A stretch of 64,000 nt of DNA from Asticcacaulis endophyticus (GCF_014652575.1 NZ_BMZB01000003.1:248001-312000); one strand, 5' to 3'. Positions 10,177-20,006 are shown, numbered from the stretch's first letter. The notes: generated from the sequence alone by a model not told the origin. A program made the numbers and translations.

Positions 10177-11046
10177 ATGACCCAAACCCATATGGTCGCT
10201 TATACTACCGCAAGTCTGATTTCAGGACTTGCAATAGCGGCCGCAGCGGCACCTGCTAACGCCCTGATGGCGTCCGAACTTGATTTGCGTAATATGGCGG
10301 CCAGAGTTGTCATCGTACCTGATTCCGGGCGCAGCGATATTGATCTCAAAGTCGCCTATGGTTCGTCCAGCGTCCCCAAGATTATGGTCAGAACGTCCGG
10401 AGATTCTTTGATCGCGGATGGTGGGCTTAAGGCCAAGGCGATACGATGCGTCAATGGCAAAAACGGAGATGTCACGCTTGGCGGCATGGGCGGGGCGACG
10501 GTACCGGTCAAGGACTTGCCGATCATCTATGTTAAAATGCCTGCCGATGTCGTCATCAGTTCAAATGGCGGCGTTTACGGTGAAATGGGAACGGCGCAGC
10601 GGCTTGAGCTATCGGTTTCTGGCTGTGGCACCTGGCATGTCGGTCATGTCGCTGAGACGGTTGACATAAGCATCGGTGGCTCAGGTGATGTCACGATCGG
10701 AGACGCCCGCTCAGCCAGTATCGCCATTGGCGGCTCAGGCACGGTGCGCACCGGAAATATTTCTAAGCTTGAAGCCGCTATCGGCGGAAATGGCGACATA
10801 ACGGTTCTGCGGCTTAATGGTCCGGGTGAAGTGGCTATTGCCGGATCGGGTGATGTTAAGATCGTAGATGGCGCATCCCCTAAGCTGGAACTCAATATTG
10901 CCGGTTCGGGTAAGCTTCACTACGGCGGCACCGTAAAAGATGTCGACATCAGTATTGTCGGCTCCGGGAATGTCTATCTTAAAAAAGTGACCGGCAATAT
11001 ACAGCGCTCTGTGATGGGGTCGGGCAACATAAGTCTTGGTAACTGA
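10177..11046 (+). CDS. DUF2807 (head-GIN) beta-solenoid-like exported protein
   Basis: A 289-residue exported protein. The N-terminus has a signal peptide that ends near AAAAPANA. The mature part is built of about nine imperfect repeats centred on a short GSG motif, such as IGGSGDV, IGGSGTV, IGGNGDI, IAGSGDV, IAGSGKL, IVGSGNV and VMGSGNI, spaced about 18-20 residues apart. This is the DUF2807 or head-GIN signature, thought to fold as a right-handed beta-solenoid. Members are cell-envelope or secreted proteins of unknown function, sometimes called putative auto-transporter adhesin heads. The chosen ATG has a GGAAAG Shine-Dalgarno 8 bases upstream; a second ATG five codons in is possible. Confidence 0.82.
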   Translation: MTQTHMVAYTTASLISGLAIAAAAAPANALMASELDLRNMAARVVIVPDSGRSDIDLKVAYGSSSVPKIMVRTSGDSLIADGGLKAKAIRCVNGKNGDVTLGGMGGATVPVKDLPIIYVKMPADVVISSNGGVYGEMGTAQRLELSVSGCGTWHVGHVAETVDISIGGSGDVTIGDARSASIAIGGSGTVRTGNISKLEAAIGGNGDITVLRLNGPGEVAIAGSGDVKIVDGASPKLELNIAGSGKLHYGGTVKDVDISIVGSGNVYLKKVTGNIQRSVMGSGNISLGN

Positions 11047-11195
11047 AGTCTTGCCAGCCGACGATTGACCACAATAAAATCAAGTTGAAAGCTGCAAATC
11101 CCCTTGCCCTAGGCGTTAAGCGCTGATACACCGCACGGCTCTTAAGGGTCGAAAGTTGTCATAATAACTGAGATTCTGAGTATCAGGCATATCTT

Positions 11196-11212
11196 GCAAA
11201 CATTTGGTTTGC
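11196..11212. promoter_or_regulatory. Small palindrome before tRNA-Trp
   Basis: GCAAAC (11196-11201) and GTTTGC (11207-11212) form a perfect 6-bp inverted repeat with a 5-base spacer, ending 20 bases before the tRNA. It overlaps the region where the tRNA promoter must lie, so it could be an operator or chance; no regulator is recognised. Confidence 0.25.
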
Positions 11213-11231
11213 GTACAATATGCCATCACAT

Positions 11232-11307
11232 AGGGGTATAGCTCAGCTGGTAGAGCGCCGGTCTCCAAAACCGGAAGTCGTGGGTTCGAGTCCCTCTGCC
11301 CCTGCCA
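11232..11307 (+). tRNA. tRNA-Trp (anticodon CCA)
   Basis: 76-base tRNA: acceptor AGGGGTA/TGCCCCT with one G-T pair, D-arm GCTCAGCTGGTAGAGC, anticodon loop CTCCAAA (anticodon CCA at 11265-11267), T-loop GGTTCGAGTCC, discriminator G and encoded CCA. It precedes secE-nusG, the usual bacterial order. Confidence 0.95.
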
Positions 11308-11380
11308 CTTTTTTTCTGAGGCTCAAAACGATTCTTTTGGGCCTCCGTTTTGTTGTTTAGAAGTCGGAACGTCGATTCTT

Positions 11381-11707
11381 ATGGCGAAGAAACCTACCTC
11401 GAAGACCCCTACGGTATCGCCGGTTAAGTCCGGGGCTGTGGATGTGGCCAAGCCTCAGATGTCTGCGCAAGGGGCGGGGAGCAGCGCGTCTTCGGCACCG
11501 GTGACACCTAAGAAAAAGACTAGTCCCGCCAAATTCATTCAGGAAGTCCGTCAGGAAGCCCGTAAGATCACTTGGACGTCGCGCAAGGAAACCTGGATCA
11601 CGACCGTCATGGTTCTGATCATGGTGGTTGTCGCTGCAGCGTTCTTCTTTGTGGTTGACGGCATTTTGGGCTTCAGCGTCAGTTGGCTGACGAACATCGG
11701 TAGATAA
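11381..11707 (+). CDS. secE: Preprotein translocase subunit SecE
   Basis: Small essential subunit of the SecYEG translocon in the inner membrane. The C-terminal 60 residues hold the conserved amphipathic helix FIQEVRQEARKITWTSRKET followed by one transmembrane helix (about residues 74-93). The first 47 residues are a low-complexity Lys/Ser/Pro/Ala tail that is longer than in the minimal SecE form, which makes the protein 108 residues. It lies between tRNA-Trp and nusG, the near-universal arrangement, and nusG starts 12 bases after its stop. Confidence 0.95.
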   Translation: MAKKPTSKTPTVSPVKSGAVDVAKPQMSAQGAGSSASSAPVTPKKKTSPAKFIQEVRQEARKITWTSRKETWITTVMVLIMVVVAAAFFFVVDGILGFSVSWLTNIGR

Positions 11708-11719
11708 GGACCATTGCTC

Positions 11720-12292
11720 ATGGCAAATGACACACTCGACGCTGCCCTGGCTCCGAATCCGCGCCATAAGTGGTACATCGTTCACGCCTATTCAAACTTC
11801 GAGAAGAAGGTTGCTGAATCTCTGCGTGATCAGGCTAAGTCGCAAGGGCTTGAAGACAAGTTCTCTGAGATTCTGGTGCCGACCGAAGATGTGGTCGAGA
11901 TCCGCCGCGGTCGTAAGTTCAACAGCGAACGCAAGTTCTTCCCCGGTTATGTGCTGGTGAAGATGGAAATGACCGATGAGGCCTATCACCTCGTCAAAAA
12001 TACACCGAAGGTCACGGGGTTCTTAGGTTCCGGCCAAAAGCCTATCCCGGTCACTGAAAAGGAAGTTCAGCGCATCATCGGCACGGCTGATGTCGCCGCT
12101 GAAAAGCCCAAGGTGGTTCTGTCGTTCGATATCGGTGAAAAGATCAAGGTCATTGACGGGCCGTTCGCCAGCTTCGACGGTGTGGTCGAAAGCGTCGATC
12201 AGGATCATGCCCGCCTTAAGGTTTCGGTGTCTATCTTCGGTCGCGCCACGCCGGTTGATCTGGAGTTCTCACAGGTTGAGAAGACCGCATAA
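11720..12292 (+). CDS. nusG: Transcription termination/antitermination factor NusG
   Basis: RNA-polymerase-binding elongation factor that couples transcription to Rho termination and to translation. The N-terminal NGN domain starts at KWYIVHAYSNFEKKVAESL, followed by RRGRKFNSERKFFPGYVLVKM; the C-terminal KOW domain contains KVIDGPFASFDGVVESVD. I chose the ATG at 11720 because AAGGA lies 9 bases upstream; a TTG two codons earlier (11714) is in frame but less likely. It is followed by a strong terminator, so secE-nusG forms a unit apart from rplK-rplA. Confidence 0.96.
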   Translation: MANDTLDAALAPNPRHKWYIVHAYSNFEKKVAESLRDQAKSQGLEDKFSEILVPTEDVVEIRRGRKFNSERKFFPGYVLVKMEMTDEAYHLVKNTPKVTGFLGSGQKPIPVTEKEVQRIIGTADVAAEKPKVVLSFDIGEKIKVIDGPFASFDGVVESVDQDHARLKVSVSIFGRATPVDLEFSQVEKTA

Positions 12293-12316
12293 TCCACAAT
12301 CCGGATTATTAAGTTC

Positions 12317-12363
12317 AAAGCCAGGTTTTGCAGGGTTTTCCGTTGCAAAACCTGGCTTTTTTA
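12317..12363 (+). terminator. Intrinsic terminator after nusG
   Basis: A 16-bp perfect stem, left arm 12317-12332 and right arm 12344-12359 (AAAGCCAGG... and ...CCTGGCTTT), followed by T-rich TTTTTATTTT. It isolates secE-nusG from the ribosomal protein operon. Confidence 0.88.
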
Positions 12364-12374
12364 TTTTGAAGCGG

Positions 12375-12403
12375 TTGCGCATGTCTGGGAAACCGGCTAT
12401 AGC
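12375..12403 (+). promoter_or_regulatory. Putative promoter of the rplK-rplA unit
   Basis: TTGCGC (12375-12380), a 17-base spacer and TATAGC (12398-12403). It lies just past the nusG terminator and about 110 bases before rplK, where a promoter is required. The leader that follows contains short inverted repeats (CCGTGG/CCACGG at about 12436-12473; ATCCC/GGGAT just before the Shine-Dalgarno) that could host L1 autoregulation; that last point is inference. Confidence 0.5.
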
Positions 12404-12512
12404 GCCCGCTCTTCGCGTAATGCGGAGTTAAATCCGTGGGAGGCCGATAGCTAAGGCCATCCATACCACGGCTCACAATATCCCAATATATCGGGATTAC
12501 AGGAGATATCCA

Positions 12513-12941
12513 ATGGCTAAGAAAATCCTGGGCTACATCAAGCTCCAGGTGAAGGCTGGCTCGGCCACACCTTCGCCCCCCATCGGCCCCGCACTGGGTC
12601 AACGCGGCGTGAACATCATGGGTTTCTGTAAGGAATTCAACGCCCGTACTGAAAACGTGGAAAAAGGCACACCGCTGCCGACCATCATCACGGTTTATCA
12701 GGACAAGTCGTTCACGTTTGTGACCAAGACACCGCCTGCGACCTTCTTCATCAAGCAAGCTCTGGGCCTTAAGTCCGGTTCGACCAAGCCCGGTCGCGAC
12801 AGCGCTGGCCAGATCACGCAAGCTCAGCTTCGTGAAATCGCTGAAAAGAAGATGAAGGATCTGTCGGCTCACGACATCGCTTCCGCCGCTAAGATCATCG
12901 AGGGCTCAGCCCGTTCGATGGGTCTGAAGATCGTCGATTAA
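12513..12941 (+). CDS. rplK: Large ribosomal subunit protein uL11
   Basis: Ribosomal protein L11, part of the GTPase-associated centre of the 50S subunit. It is 142 residues and has the standard pattern: [35 protein letters not shown] near the N-terminus (PPIGPALGQ), and the C-terminal 23S-binding domain ending [10 protein letters not shown]. Shine-Dalgarno AGGAGA precedes the ATG. rplA follows after 11 bases, so the two are co-translated from one message; rplJ-rplL are not present in the window, since a terminator follows rplA. Confidence 0.97.
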   Translation: MAKKILGYIKLQVKAGSATPSPPIGPALGQRGVNIMGFCKEFNARTENVEKGTPLPTIITVYQDKSFTFVTKTPPATFFIKQALGLKSGSTKPGRDSAGQITQAQLREIAEKKMKDLSAHDIASAAKIIEGSARSMGLKIVD

Positions 12942-12952
12942 GGGGAATTCTG

Positions 12953-13642
12953 ATGACCAAAATTGCAAAGCGCATCAAGGCTTGGGATGTTGATTCCGTA
13001 AAGCTGCACACTGTCACCGACGCCCTGAATGTTGTGAAAACCAACGCCAAGGCCAAGTTCGACGAATCCGTTGAAATCGCCATCAATCTGGGCGTTGACC
13101 CTCGCCACGCTGACCAGCAGGTTCGCGGTGTCGTTCAACTGCCGTCCGGCACCGGCAAGGACGTTCGCGTAGCCGTGTTCGCCAAGGACAAGAAGGCTGA
13201 AGAAGCTTTGGCCGCTGGCGCTGAAGTCGTCGGTGCCGAAGACCTGGTCGAAAAGATTCAGGGCGGCTTCATGGACTTTGACCGCGTTATCGCGTCTCCG
13301 GACATGATGGCTCTGGTCGGTCGTCTGGGTAAGGTGCTTGGCCCGCGCGGTCTGATGCCGAACCCGAAGGTCGGCACCGTTACGCCAAACGTTGCTCAGG
13401 CTGTTAAGGACGCTAAGTCCGGTGCCGTTGAGTTCCGCGTTGAAAAGACCGGTATTGTTCACGCTGGCGTCGGCAAGGTGTCCTTCACCACCGAAGCGCT
13501 TGAGTTGAACGTCCGCGCTCTGGTTGACGCTCTGGTTAAAGCCCGTCCGTCGGGTGCCAAGGGTCTCTATGTTCGTAAGATTTCGCTGTCTTCGACCATG
13601 GGCCCGGGCGTGAAGGTCGATACGTCGTCGGCCCAAGGCTAA
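12953..13642 (+). CDS. rplA: Large ribosomal subunit protein uL1
   Basis: Ribosomal protein L1, which binds 23S rRNA at the L1 stalk and represses translation of its own operon in many bacteria. It is 229 residues and shows the usual motifs [38 protein letters not shown] and KASFTTE-like [11 protein letters not shown]. An AGGGGAATTCTG region gives its Shine-Dalgarno. A strong terminator follows, so the rplKA pair is cut off from rplJL; the usual bacterial order continues into rplJL-rpoBC, and those genes must be elsewhere. Confidence 0.97.
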   Translation: MTKIAKRIKAWDVDSVKLHTVTDALNVVKTNAKAKFDESVEIAINLGVDPRHADQQVRGVVQLPSGTGKDVRVAVFAKDKKAEEALAAGAEVVGAEDLVEKIQGGFMDFDRVIASPDMMALVGRLGKVLGPRGLMPNPKVGTVTPNVAQAVKDAKSGAVEFRVEKTGIVHAGVGKVSFTTEALELNVRALVDALVKARPSGAKGLYVRKISLSSTMGPGVKVDTSSAQG

Positions 13643-13663
13643 CATCGGACTGATGCTAAAATT

Positions 13664-13696
13664 AAAGCCGCCCTGTTTTGCAGGGCGGCTTTTTTA
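13664..13696 (+). terminator. Intrinsic terminator after rplA
   Basis: AAAGCCGCCCTG (13664-13675) and CAGGGCGGCTTT (13681-13692) form a perfect 12-bp stem with a TTTTG loop and a T-run. Its A-rich side also makes it usable by the minus-strand gene that ends at 13700. Confidence 0.9.
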
Positions 13697-13699
13697 TTA

Positions 13700-14248
13700 T
13701 TAACGGTCGCGATGTCCGTGGTGGCCTCGATCGTGACGATCGTGACGGTCATGGCGATCGTATCGATTATGCCGGTCACGATCACGATAATAGGCGCGGG
13801 GCGGCGGGCCGTAGTGGCCGTAATAGCGTTCGCGGTAGACGTTGCGATAGCCATAGCGCGGGCGGTCATTATAATAGACAGCGACATAGCCGCGCGGTGG
13901 CGGCGGGGGATCGTAATAGCCGCTATCATCGTATGAGTAATAGCGGCCCTCATAGCAATCAACGCTGTTGCGCCCCGCACTGTTGCCTACAACGCCGCCC
14001 AGAACCGCACCGGCAATCGCACCTTCGGTACGGTCGCCGCGTCCGGCAATATTGCTGCCCAGAGCGGCCCCGGCTATGGCACCGATCACCGTGCCGTTAG
14101 TCTGGGCCTCTCTTTGGCGGGCGTAACAGTAGCCATCATAGGCTGAGGCCACCGAGGGCAGTGCCATGGCCAGCCCTAGCCCTAAAGCGATCGCAGCCTT
14201 GGGAAGGTGGCGTATTAATGGGTTTTTTGAATGTGTTTGCGTTTCCAT
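13700..14248 (-). CDS. Glycine-zipper exported protein with Tyr/Arg/His/Asp-rich tail (paralogue A)
   Basis: A 182-residue envelope protein. It has a signal peptide (cleavage near SVASA) and a short YDGYCYARQ head, followed by two glycine-zipper segments, TVIGAIAGAALGSNIAG and GAIAGAVLGGVVGNSAG (about 50-95), typical of the 2TM glycine-zipper domain. A single CYEGRYYSYDD block and a proline patch PPPPP come next, and the last 45 residues are almost only Arg, His, Asp, Tyr and Gly. I use the ATG at 14248; an upstream in-frame GTG at 14257 lacks a ribosome site. A clear paralogue lies at 51160-51651. The glycine zippers suggest membrane or outer-membrane association; the function is unknown. 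Confidence 0.8.
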   Translation of the reverse strand: METQTHSKNPLIRHLPKAAIALGLGLAMALPSVASAYDGYCYARQREAQTNGTVIGAIAGAALGSNIAGRGDRTEGAIAGAVLGGVVGNSAGRNSVDCYEGRYYSYDDSGYYDPPPPPRGYVAVYYNDRPRYGYRNVYRERYYGHYGPPPRAYYRDRDRHNRYDRHDRHDRHDRGHHGHRDR

Positions 14249-14600
14249 ACTCTTCACCGTGCGTTGACGTAATGTGTCAGTATGGAAACAGATTGCCGCA
14301 GTGAACCTGAATGGTAACTGAATGGATTATGGCCTGTTTATGTTGATACCTTTAATGTTTATAAGTGCCGAATAAAGCGAATGTGCCGGTATGTGTGATC
14401 AAAGCCTGATATTTTCACCATATTCGTGAAAATGACCTTGATCATACGTCCGTCTTGAGGCATAAGGCCCGCCTTCTGGCATATCATAAGAGATGCCTTC
14501 CCCTATTCGCGCTTGAGGGCTGGACATAAAGCTTTCGGCGATATCGTTAGATGCTTAAGGCAACGAAGCGGTAGCACAACTTTAAAGAAGAGAGACGGAA
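14249..14600. other. 352-base intergenic region with a two-tier palindrome
   Basis: This gap between two divergent genes must hold the promoters of the glycine-zipper gene and of rpmF. The only clear structure is a nested inverted repeat: outer arms TGATCAA (14396-14402) and TTGATCA (14438-14444), and inner arms ATTTTCAC (14411-14418) and GTGAAAAT (14426-14433). No reading frame with coding signs is seen. Confidence 0.6.
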
Positions 14601-14783
14601 ATGGCCGTACCTAAGCGGAAAGTATCGCCTTCACGGCGCAACATGCGTCGTTCGCACCATGCACTCGGCGCCAATCCTTACACCGAAGACAAGGATACGG
14701 GCGAGCTGCGCCGTCCGCACCACGTCGACCTGAAGACCGGCATGTACAAGGGCCGTCAGGTTTTGACGCCGAAAAAGGACTAA
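14601..14783 (+). CDS. rpmF: Large ribosomal subunit protein bL32
   Basis: Ribosomal protein L32, 60 residues, with the typical start [21 protein letters not shown] and the ending [22 protein letters not shown]. It lacks the CxxC zinc pair of some L32 proteins, as is usual in alphaproteobacteria. An AGAAGAGAGACGGAA purine-rich stretch gives the ribosome site. An intrinsic terminator follows at once. In many genomes rpmF is next to plsX; here it stands between a long leader and a HAD phosphatase gene. Confidence 0.95.
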   Translation: MAVPKRKVSPSRRNMRRSHHALGANPYTEDKDTGELRRPHHVDLKTGMYKGRQVLTPKKD

Positions 14784-14808
14784 CTTTTTCGGATTACGAT
14801 CAAGATTT

Positions 14809-14840
14809 AAAACACGGCTCATAATGGGCCGTGTTTTTTT
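14809..14840 (+). terminator. Intrinsic terminator after rpmF
   Basis: AAAACACGGC and GCCGTGTTTT form a 10-bp stem around the sequence at 14819-14826, followed by a run of T. The next gene starts shortly after it. Confidence 0.8.
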
Positions 14841-14868
14841 ATGTCTGAATTGCGGTTATGGTCTGGGG

Positions 14869-15528
14869 ATGACGATTCCCTACACGCTCGTGATTTTTGA
14901 TTTCGATGGGACGCTGGCTGATTCGTTTGGCTGGTTCCTCGATATCTTTGACGAAGTGGCCGATAAGTTCGGCTATGATCGCGGGGATCGCAATAATCTG
15001 AGGGCGCTGAGGGATATGGGCGCGCGTGAATTGCTGGCGCATCATCGGGTACCGATGTGGAAGCTACCCATGATCATGACCCATGTTCGCAAGCTTCAGG
15101 GACAGCATATAGATCGTATTACTCTGTTTGACGGTATAGGCGAGGTGATCACCACGCTCAAACATCAGGGGATTAAGGTAGCGGTTGTCACCTCTAATGC
15201 GCGTGAAAATGTGGAAACCGTACTGGGGGCAGATATCGCAAGACTTATCGACCACTATGCCTGCGGGGCTAGCCTGTTTGGTAAGGCGGCGAAGTTCAAG
15301 GCTTTGCTAAAGGCGGCGGGCACGGAGGCAAGCTGTGTCTTGTCGGTCGGGGATGAGATCCGCGATATAGAAGCCGCGCGCGTTGCGGGCTTTAAGGTTG
15401 GGGCCGTAAGCTGGGGCTTTGCCAATGCCGACCGATTACGGCGTGAAAACCCTGATCATTTGTTTGAGTGCCCGCAAGACATATTAACGGCTCTCAGGCC
15501 GCCGTCAGGTTTTCATCCCAATATATGA
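14869..15528 (+). CDS. HAD-superfamily phosphatase (phosphoglycolate phosphatase-like)
   Basis: A 219-residue cytosolic haloacid-dehalogenase-type hydrolase. Motif I is DFDGTLADS with the nucleophile Asp and the acid/base Asp two residues on. Motif II is VVTSNAREN. Motif III is a Lys within LFGKAAKFKALL, and motif IV is SVGDEIRDIEAARVAGFKVGAVSWGFA. The alpha-helical cap between motifs I and II is of the phosphoglycolate phosphatase or PpaX type. Substrate is not certain from sequence. An in-frame ATG at 14824 lies inside the rpmF terminator, so the ATG right before IPYTLVIFDFDGT is preferred. Confidence 0.82.
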   Translation: MTIPYTLVIFDFDGTLADSFGWFLDIFDEVADKFGYDRGDRNNLRALRDMGARELLAHHRVPMWKLPMIMTHVRKLQGQHIDRITLFDGIGEVITTLKHQGIKVAVVTSNARENVETVLGADIARLIDHYACGASLFGKAAKFKALLKAAGTEASCVLSVGDEIRDIEAARVAGFKVGAVSWGFANADRLRRENPDHLFECPQDILTALRPPSGFHPNI

Positions 15529-15592
15529 AGCGTTAGCGTTATCACGACTTGCGAAGCGGGCGGTTCTCCTCTAATCCCAAGCCGTTAGATGA

Positions 15593-16891
<1,299 letters not shown>

Positions 16892-16915
16892 AGACGTATG
16901 TCCATAAATATTGTG

Positions 16916-16949
16916 ACGGCGGGAAGGGCAACTTTCCCGCCGTTATTTT
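16916..16949 (+). terminator. Intrinsic terminator after eno
   Basis: ACGGCGGGAA (16916-16925) pairs with TTCCCGCCGT (16934-16943), loop GGGCAACT, followed by TATTTTAT. Confidence 0.8.
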
Positions 16950-17123
16950 ATGTGCCTATGGAATCGCCGTAAACGCCTGATCAAAATCAATCAACTTTAC
17001 GCATTGGGAAAGATTTTTTACATATCCGCCAAAAACGAATGAAGTGGGCGCGCAAAATCTAACACTTGCGCCGATTTTTGTTGGGAAAAGTGATAAATTC
17101 TTTGTTGATCAAAGACATCATTG

Positions 17124-17138
17124 GTAACAGTTTGTTAA
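17124..17138 (+). promoter_or_regulatory. Possible CtrA-type binding site upstream of ftsB
   Basis: GTAA, seven bases, TTAA at 17124-17138 matches the TTAA-N7-TTAA box of the Caulobacterales cell-cycle regulator CtrA except for the first base. It is 57 bases before the ftsB start. The match is short and could be chance. Confidence 0.3.
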
Positions 17139-17195
17139 CGGGCGGGCGTCAAATTGAGCCTTAATGCTGTCCGCCGTCCAGAAAGGGCGTAAGTC

Positions 17196-17510
17196 GTGTT
17201 TTTACACCTGAGACCTTATTTGCCTACCGCAATCCTATCTATATTGTTGGCCTATTGCTGCGTTCAGTTTATGACTGGCGATAAAGGTTTGTTTTCACAA
17301 GATAACAGACAAAAAGACCTCATGGTTGCTGAAAATAAACTTGAAAAGCTCAAATCCGAACGTCAGGATCTTGAGGCAAGGGCGCGTTATCTACGCACAG
17401 ATAATCTTTCAAAGGATTTACTTGAAGAGCGTGCGCGCGTTATTCTCGGCTTCGGTGAAGCTAACGAATATGTGATCCGCGATCAAATCGACAAAAGCGC
17501 TAATTCCTGA
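17196..17510 (+). CDS. ftsB: Septum formation initiator FtsB (DivIC family)
   Basis: A 104-residue bitopic division protein. It has a short cytoplasmic start, one membrane helix (about residues 9-28), then a periplasmic coiled coil (about 40-75, rich in Lys/Glu/Leu heptads) ending with the typical ERARVILGFGEANEYVIRD segment that marks the DivIC/FtsB family. Partners are FtsL and FtsQ in the divisome. The first codon is GTG, with GAAAGGG as the ribosome site. It lies between eno and pdhA, the usual place in alphaproteobacteria. Confidence 0.9.
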   Translation: MFLHLRPYLPTAILSILLAYCCVQFMTGDKGLFSQDNRQKDLMVAENKLEKLKSERQDLEARARYLRTDNLSKDLLEERARVILGFGEANEYVIRDQIDKSANS

Positions 17511-17605
17511 CACAGCAAGGGGCCTTTACGAGGGGCCATCCTTCTCATAAATGGATAGCGTCTAATTTATTCTGACTTTTTAACATGATGCTCAGGGAGG
17601 TATTC

Positions 17606-18634
17606 ATGGCGCGTGCCGCTAAGGCAAGTGACGGAACCCAAGGTTCCAACTCCACCCCATCTGTGAACCGTAATACGTCCAAAGATGATCTTTTAAAATA
17701 TTATCGCGAAATGCTGCTGATCCGCCGCTTCGAAGAGCGTGCCGGTCAGCTATACGGCATGGGCCTGATCGGGGGCTTCTGCCACCTTTATATCGGTCAG
17801 GAAGCGGTTGCCGTCGGTATGGAGTCCGCCTCGATTGACGGGGATCAGGTTATCACCGGCTACCGTGACCACGGTCATATGCTGGCCGCAGGCATGGACC
17901 CGAAAGAGGTCATGGCCGAACTGACCGGCCGTATTGGGGGTTCGTCCAAAGGCAAGGGCGGTTCGATGCACATGTTTGACATCGAAACCGGCTTCTTTGG
18001 CGGTCATGGGATCGTCGGGGCTCAGGTCTCGCTGGGGACCGGTCTGGCTTTTGCTGACTTCTATAAGCAAAATGGCAATGTCTCATACACCTACTTCGGT
18101 GACGGGGCGGCTAACCAAGGCCAGGTTTACGAGAGCTTCAACATGGCCAAGCTATGGAAGCTGCCGGTCGTGTATGTGATCGAGAACAACGAATACGCCA
18201 TGGGCACCAGCCTTGCACGGGCATCGGCCACCACTGAGCTTTATATGCGCGGTGCGTCATTTGGCATTCCGGGCGAGCAGGTTGACGGCATGGATGTATT
18301 TGCCGTCTATGAGGCCGGTTTGCGCGCGTCTGAGCATGCCCGTTCTGGCAATGGCCCCTACATCCTTGAGATGAAGACCTATCGCTACCGCGGCCACTCC
18401 ATGTCCGATCCGGCCAAATACCGCACCAAGGAAGAGGTCGATGACGTTAAAAAGAACCGCGATCCGATTGATCATATCAAAACAATGATCGAGCAGGCTG
18501 GGGTTACCGAGGACGAACTTAAGGTCATTGATAACGAGATCAAGGCCATCGTCCTGGAAGCTGTGGAATTCGCCCAGACCAGCCCTGAGCCGGACCCGTC
18601 CGAGCTTTACACAGATGTCTATCTTGAGGCGTAA
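17606..18634 (+). CDS. pdhA: Pyruvate dehydrogenase E1 component, alpha subunit
   Basis: Alpha subunit of the thiamine-diphosphate-dependent E1 that decarboxylates pyruvate. The thiamine-binding motif is [17 protein letters not shown] through VIENN in the middle of the protein (about residues 165-200). The substrate-side motifs [11 protein letters not shown] and MHMFD are also present, as is the phosphorylation-loop-like [20 protein letters not shown]. It is 342 residues from the ATG at 17606, chosen because GGGAGG lies 6 bases upstream; an ATG at 17585 is in frame but has no ribosome site. It is the first gene of the pdhA-pdhB-pdhC unit, with 11 bases to pdhB. Confidence 0.97.
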   Translation: MARAAKASDGTQGSNSTPSVNRNTSKDDLLKYYREMLLIRRFEERAGQLYGMGLIGGFCHLYIGQEAVAVGMESASIDGDQVITGYRDHGHMLAAGMDPKEVMAELTGRIGGSSKGKGGSMHMFDIETGFFGGHGIVGAQVSLGTGLAFADFYKQNGNVSYTYFGDGAANQGQVYESFNMAKLWKLPVVYVIENNEYAMGTSLARASATTELYMRGASFGIPGEQVDGMDVFAVYEAGLRASEHARSGNGPYILEMKTYRYRGHSMSDPAKYRTKEEVDDVKKNRDPIDHIKTMIEQAGVTEDELKVIDNEIKAIVLEAVEFAQTSPEPDPSELYTDVYLEA

Positions 18635-18645
18635 GGTTTAAACAT

Positions 18646-19995
18646 ATGACTGATATTTTAATGCCCGCGCTCTCACCGACTATGGAAGAGGGCACGCTGT
18701 CGAAGTGGCTGGTTAAGGCGGGCGATACCGTCTCTGCCGGCGACGTGATTGCTGAAATTGAAACCGATAAGGCGACGATGGAAGTCGAAGCCGTCGATGA
18801 AGGTGTGATCGAAGCCATTCTAATCGACGCCGGTACTGAAGGTGTGAAGGTCAACACCCCTATTGCCCGTCTGGCGGGTGGTGAAAGCGCATCACCTGCC
18901 CCGGCGAAGTCAGAGGCTCCCACAGTACAAGCCGTGACTGAGGATAAACCTGCAGAAGCGGCAGCACCGGCCAAGCCGGAGCTTCGCGATCCTGAGTTCC
19001 CCGAAGGTACGCCGATGGTGAAAATCACCGTCCGTGACGCCCTGCGCGATGCCATGGCCGAAGAAATGCGCCGTGACGAAAAGGTCTTCCTGATGGGTGA
19101 GGAAGTCGCCCAGTATCAGGGGGCCTATAAGGTTTCACGCGGTCTGCTGGAAGAGTTTGGTGACCGTCGCGTGATCGATACGCCTATCACCGAAATGGGC
19201 TTTGCCGGTGTTGGTGCCGGGGCCGCTATGGCAGGCCTTAAGCCGATTATCGAGTTCATGACGTTCAATTTCGCTATGCAAGCGATTGACCATATTCTGA
19301 ACTCATCAGCCAAGACGCTCTATATGTCGGGTGGTCAGATCAAGTCGTCTATCGTCTATCGTGGCCCTAACGGTGCCGCCGCTCGCGTAGGCGCGCAACA
19401 TTCTCAGGACTATTCGGCTTGGTATGCGAACATCCCCGGTCTTAAGGTCGTAGCCCCTTACGACGCGGCCGACGCCAAGGGCCTTCTGAAAGCAGCTATC
19501 CGCGATCCGAACCCGGTTGTGTTCCTTGAACATGAAATGATGTACGGTCTTGAGTTCGAAATTCCTGCCGTCGAAGACTTTGTCCTGCCGATCGGCAAGG
19601 CCAAGATCCAACGCGAAGGCAAGGATGTTACTATCGTTGCCCACTCACGCATGGTCGGTTTTGCCCTGAAAGCCGCTGAACAATTAGCGGCTGAAGGCAT
19701 TGAAGCCGAAGTCGTTAACCTGCGTACCCTGCGTCCGCTGGATACCGACACGGTTATTGCTTCGGTTAAGAAGACCAACCGTCTGGTCACGGTAGAAGAA
19801 GGCTGGGGCCCTTGCGGCGTCGGTGCTGAAATCGCTGCCCGCGTGACGGCGGATGCGTTCGACGATCTGGATGCGCCGCCTGCGCGCGTTCATCAGGAAG
19901 ACGTGCCCATGCCGTATGCTGCCAACCTCGAAGCCCTGACGGTGCCGAGCGTTGAGAAAATCATCGCGGCCGTCAAACAAGTCTCGTACAAGTAA
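18646..19995 (+). CDS. pdhB: Pyruvate dehydrogenase E1 component, beta subunit, with N-terminal lipoyl domain
   Basis: Beta subunit of E1, fused to a lipoyl domain. Residues 1-78 are a lipoyl domain with the lipoyl lysine at K42 in [12 protein letters not shown]. An Ala/Pro/Glu-rich linker (about 80-115) leads to the transketolase-like E1 beta domain (about 120-449) with [35 protein letters not shown] and [11 protein letters not shown]. The N-terminal lipoyl domain on E1 beta is a known alphaproteobacterial feature. Residues 1-78 match the lipoyl domain of the next gene at 72 of 78 positions. The protein is 449 residues. Confidence 0.97.
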   Translation: MTDILMPALSPTMEEGTLSKWLVKAGDTVSAGDVIAEIETDKATMEVEAVDEGVIEAILIDAGTEGVKVNTPIARLAGGESASPAPAKSEAPTVQAVTEDKPAEAAAPAKPELRDPEFPEGTPMVKITVRDALRDAMAEEMRRDEKVFLMGEEVAQYQGAYKVSRGLLEEFGDRRVIDTPITEMGFAGVGAGAAMAGLKPIIEFMTFNFAMQAIDHILNSSAKTLYMSGGQIKSSIVYRGPNGAAARVGAQHSQDYSAWYANIPGLKVVAPYDAADAKGLLKAAIRDPNPVVFLEHEMMYGLEFEIPAVEDFVLPIGKAKIQREGKDVTIVAHSRMVGFALKAAEQLAAEGIEAEVVNLRTLRPLDTDTVIASVKKTNRLVTVEEGWGPCGVGAEIAARVTADAFDDLDAPPARVHQEDVPMPYAANLEALTVPSVEKIIAAVKQVSYK

Positions 19996-20006
19996 GGGAA
20001 TACATC

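Larger units (their letters stand above)
16892..17195. other. 304-base intergenic region between eno and ftsB
   Basis: It contains the eno terminator (16916-16949) and the ftsB upstream region. The rest is AT-rich and holds one site that matches the CtrA box pattern with one mismatch (17124-17138). No gene is seen. Confidence 0.6.

Noticed and set aside
13678-14100. Plus-strand frames across the glycine-zipper gene, and possible CRISPR-like repeats at its tail
   Set aside because: The repeats are codon repeats for Arg/His/Asp in the C-terminal tail; spacing is not CRISPR-like, and the minus-strand gene has a signal peptide and a paralogue.
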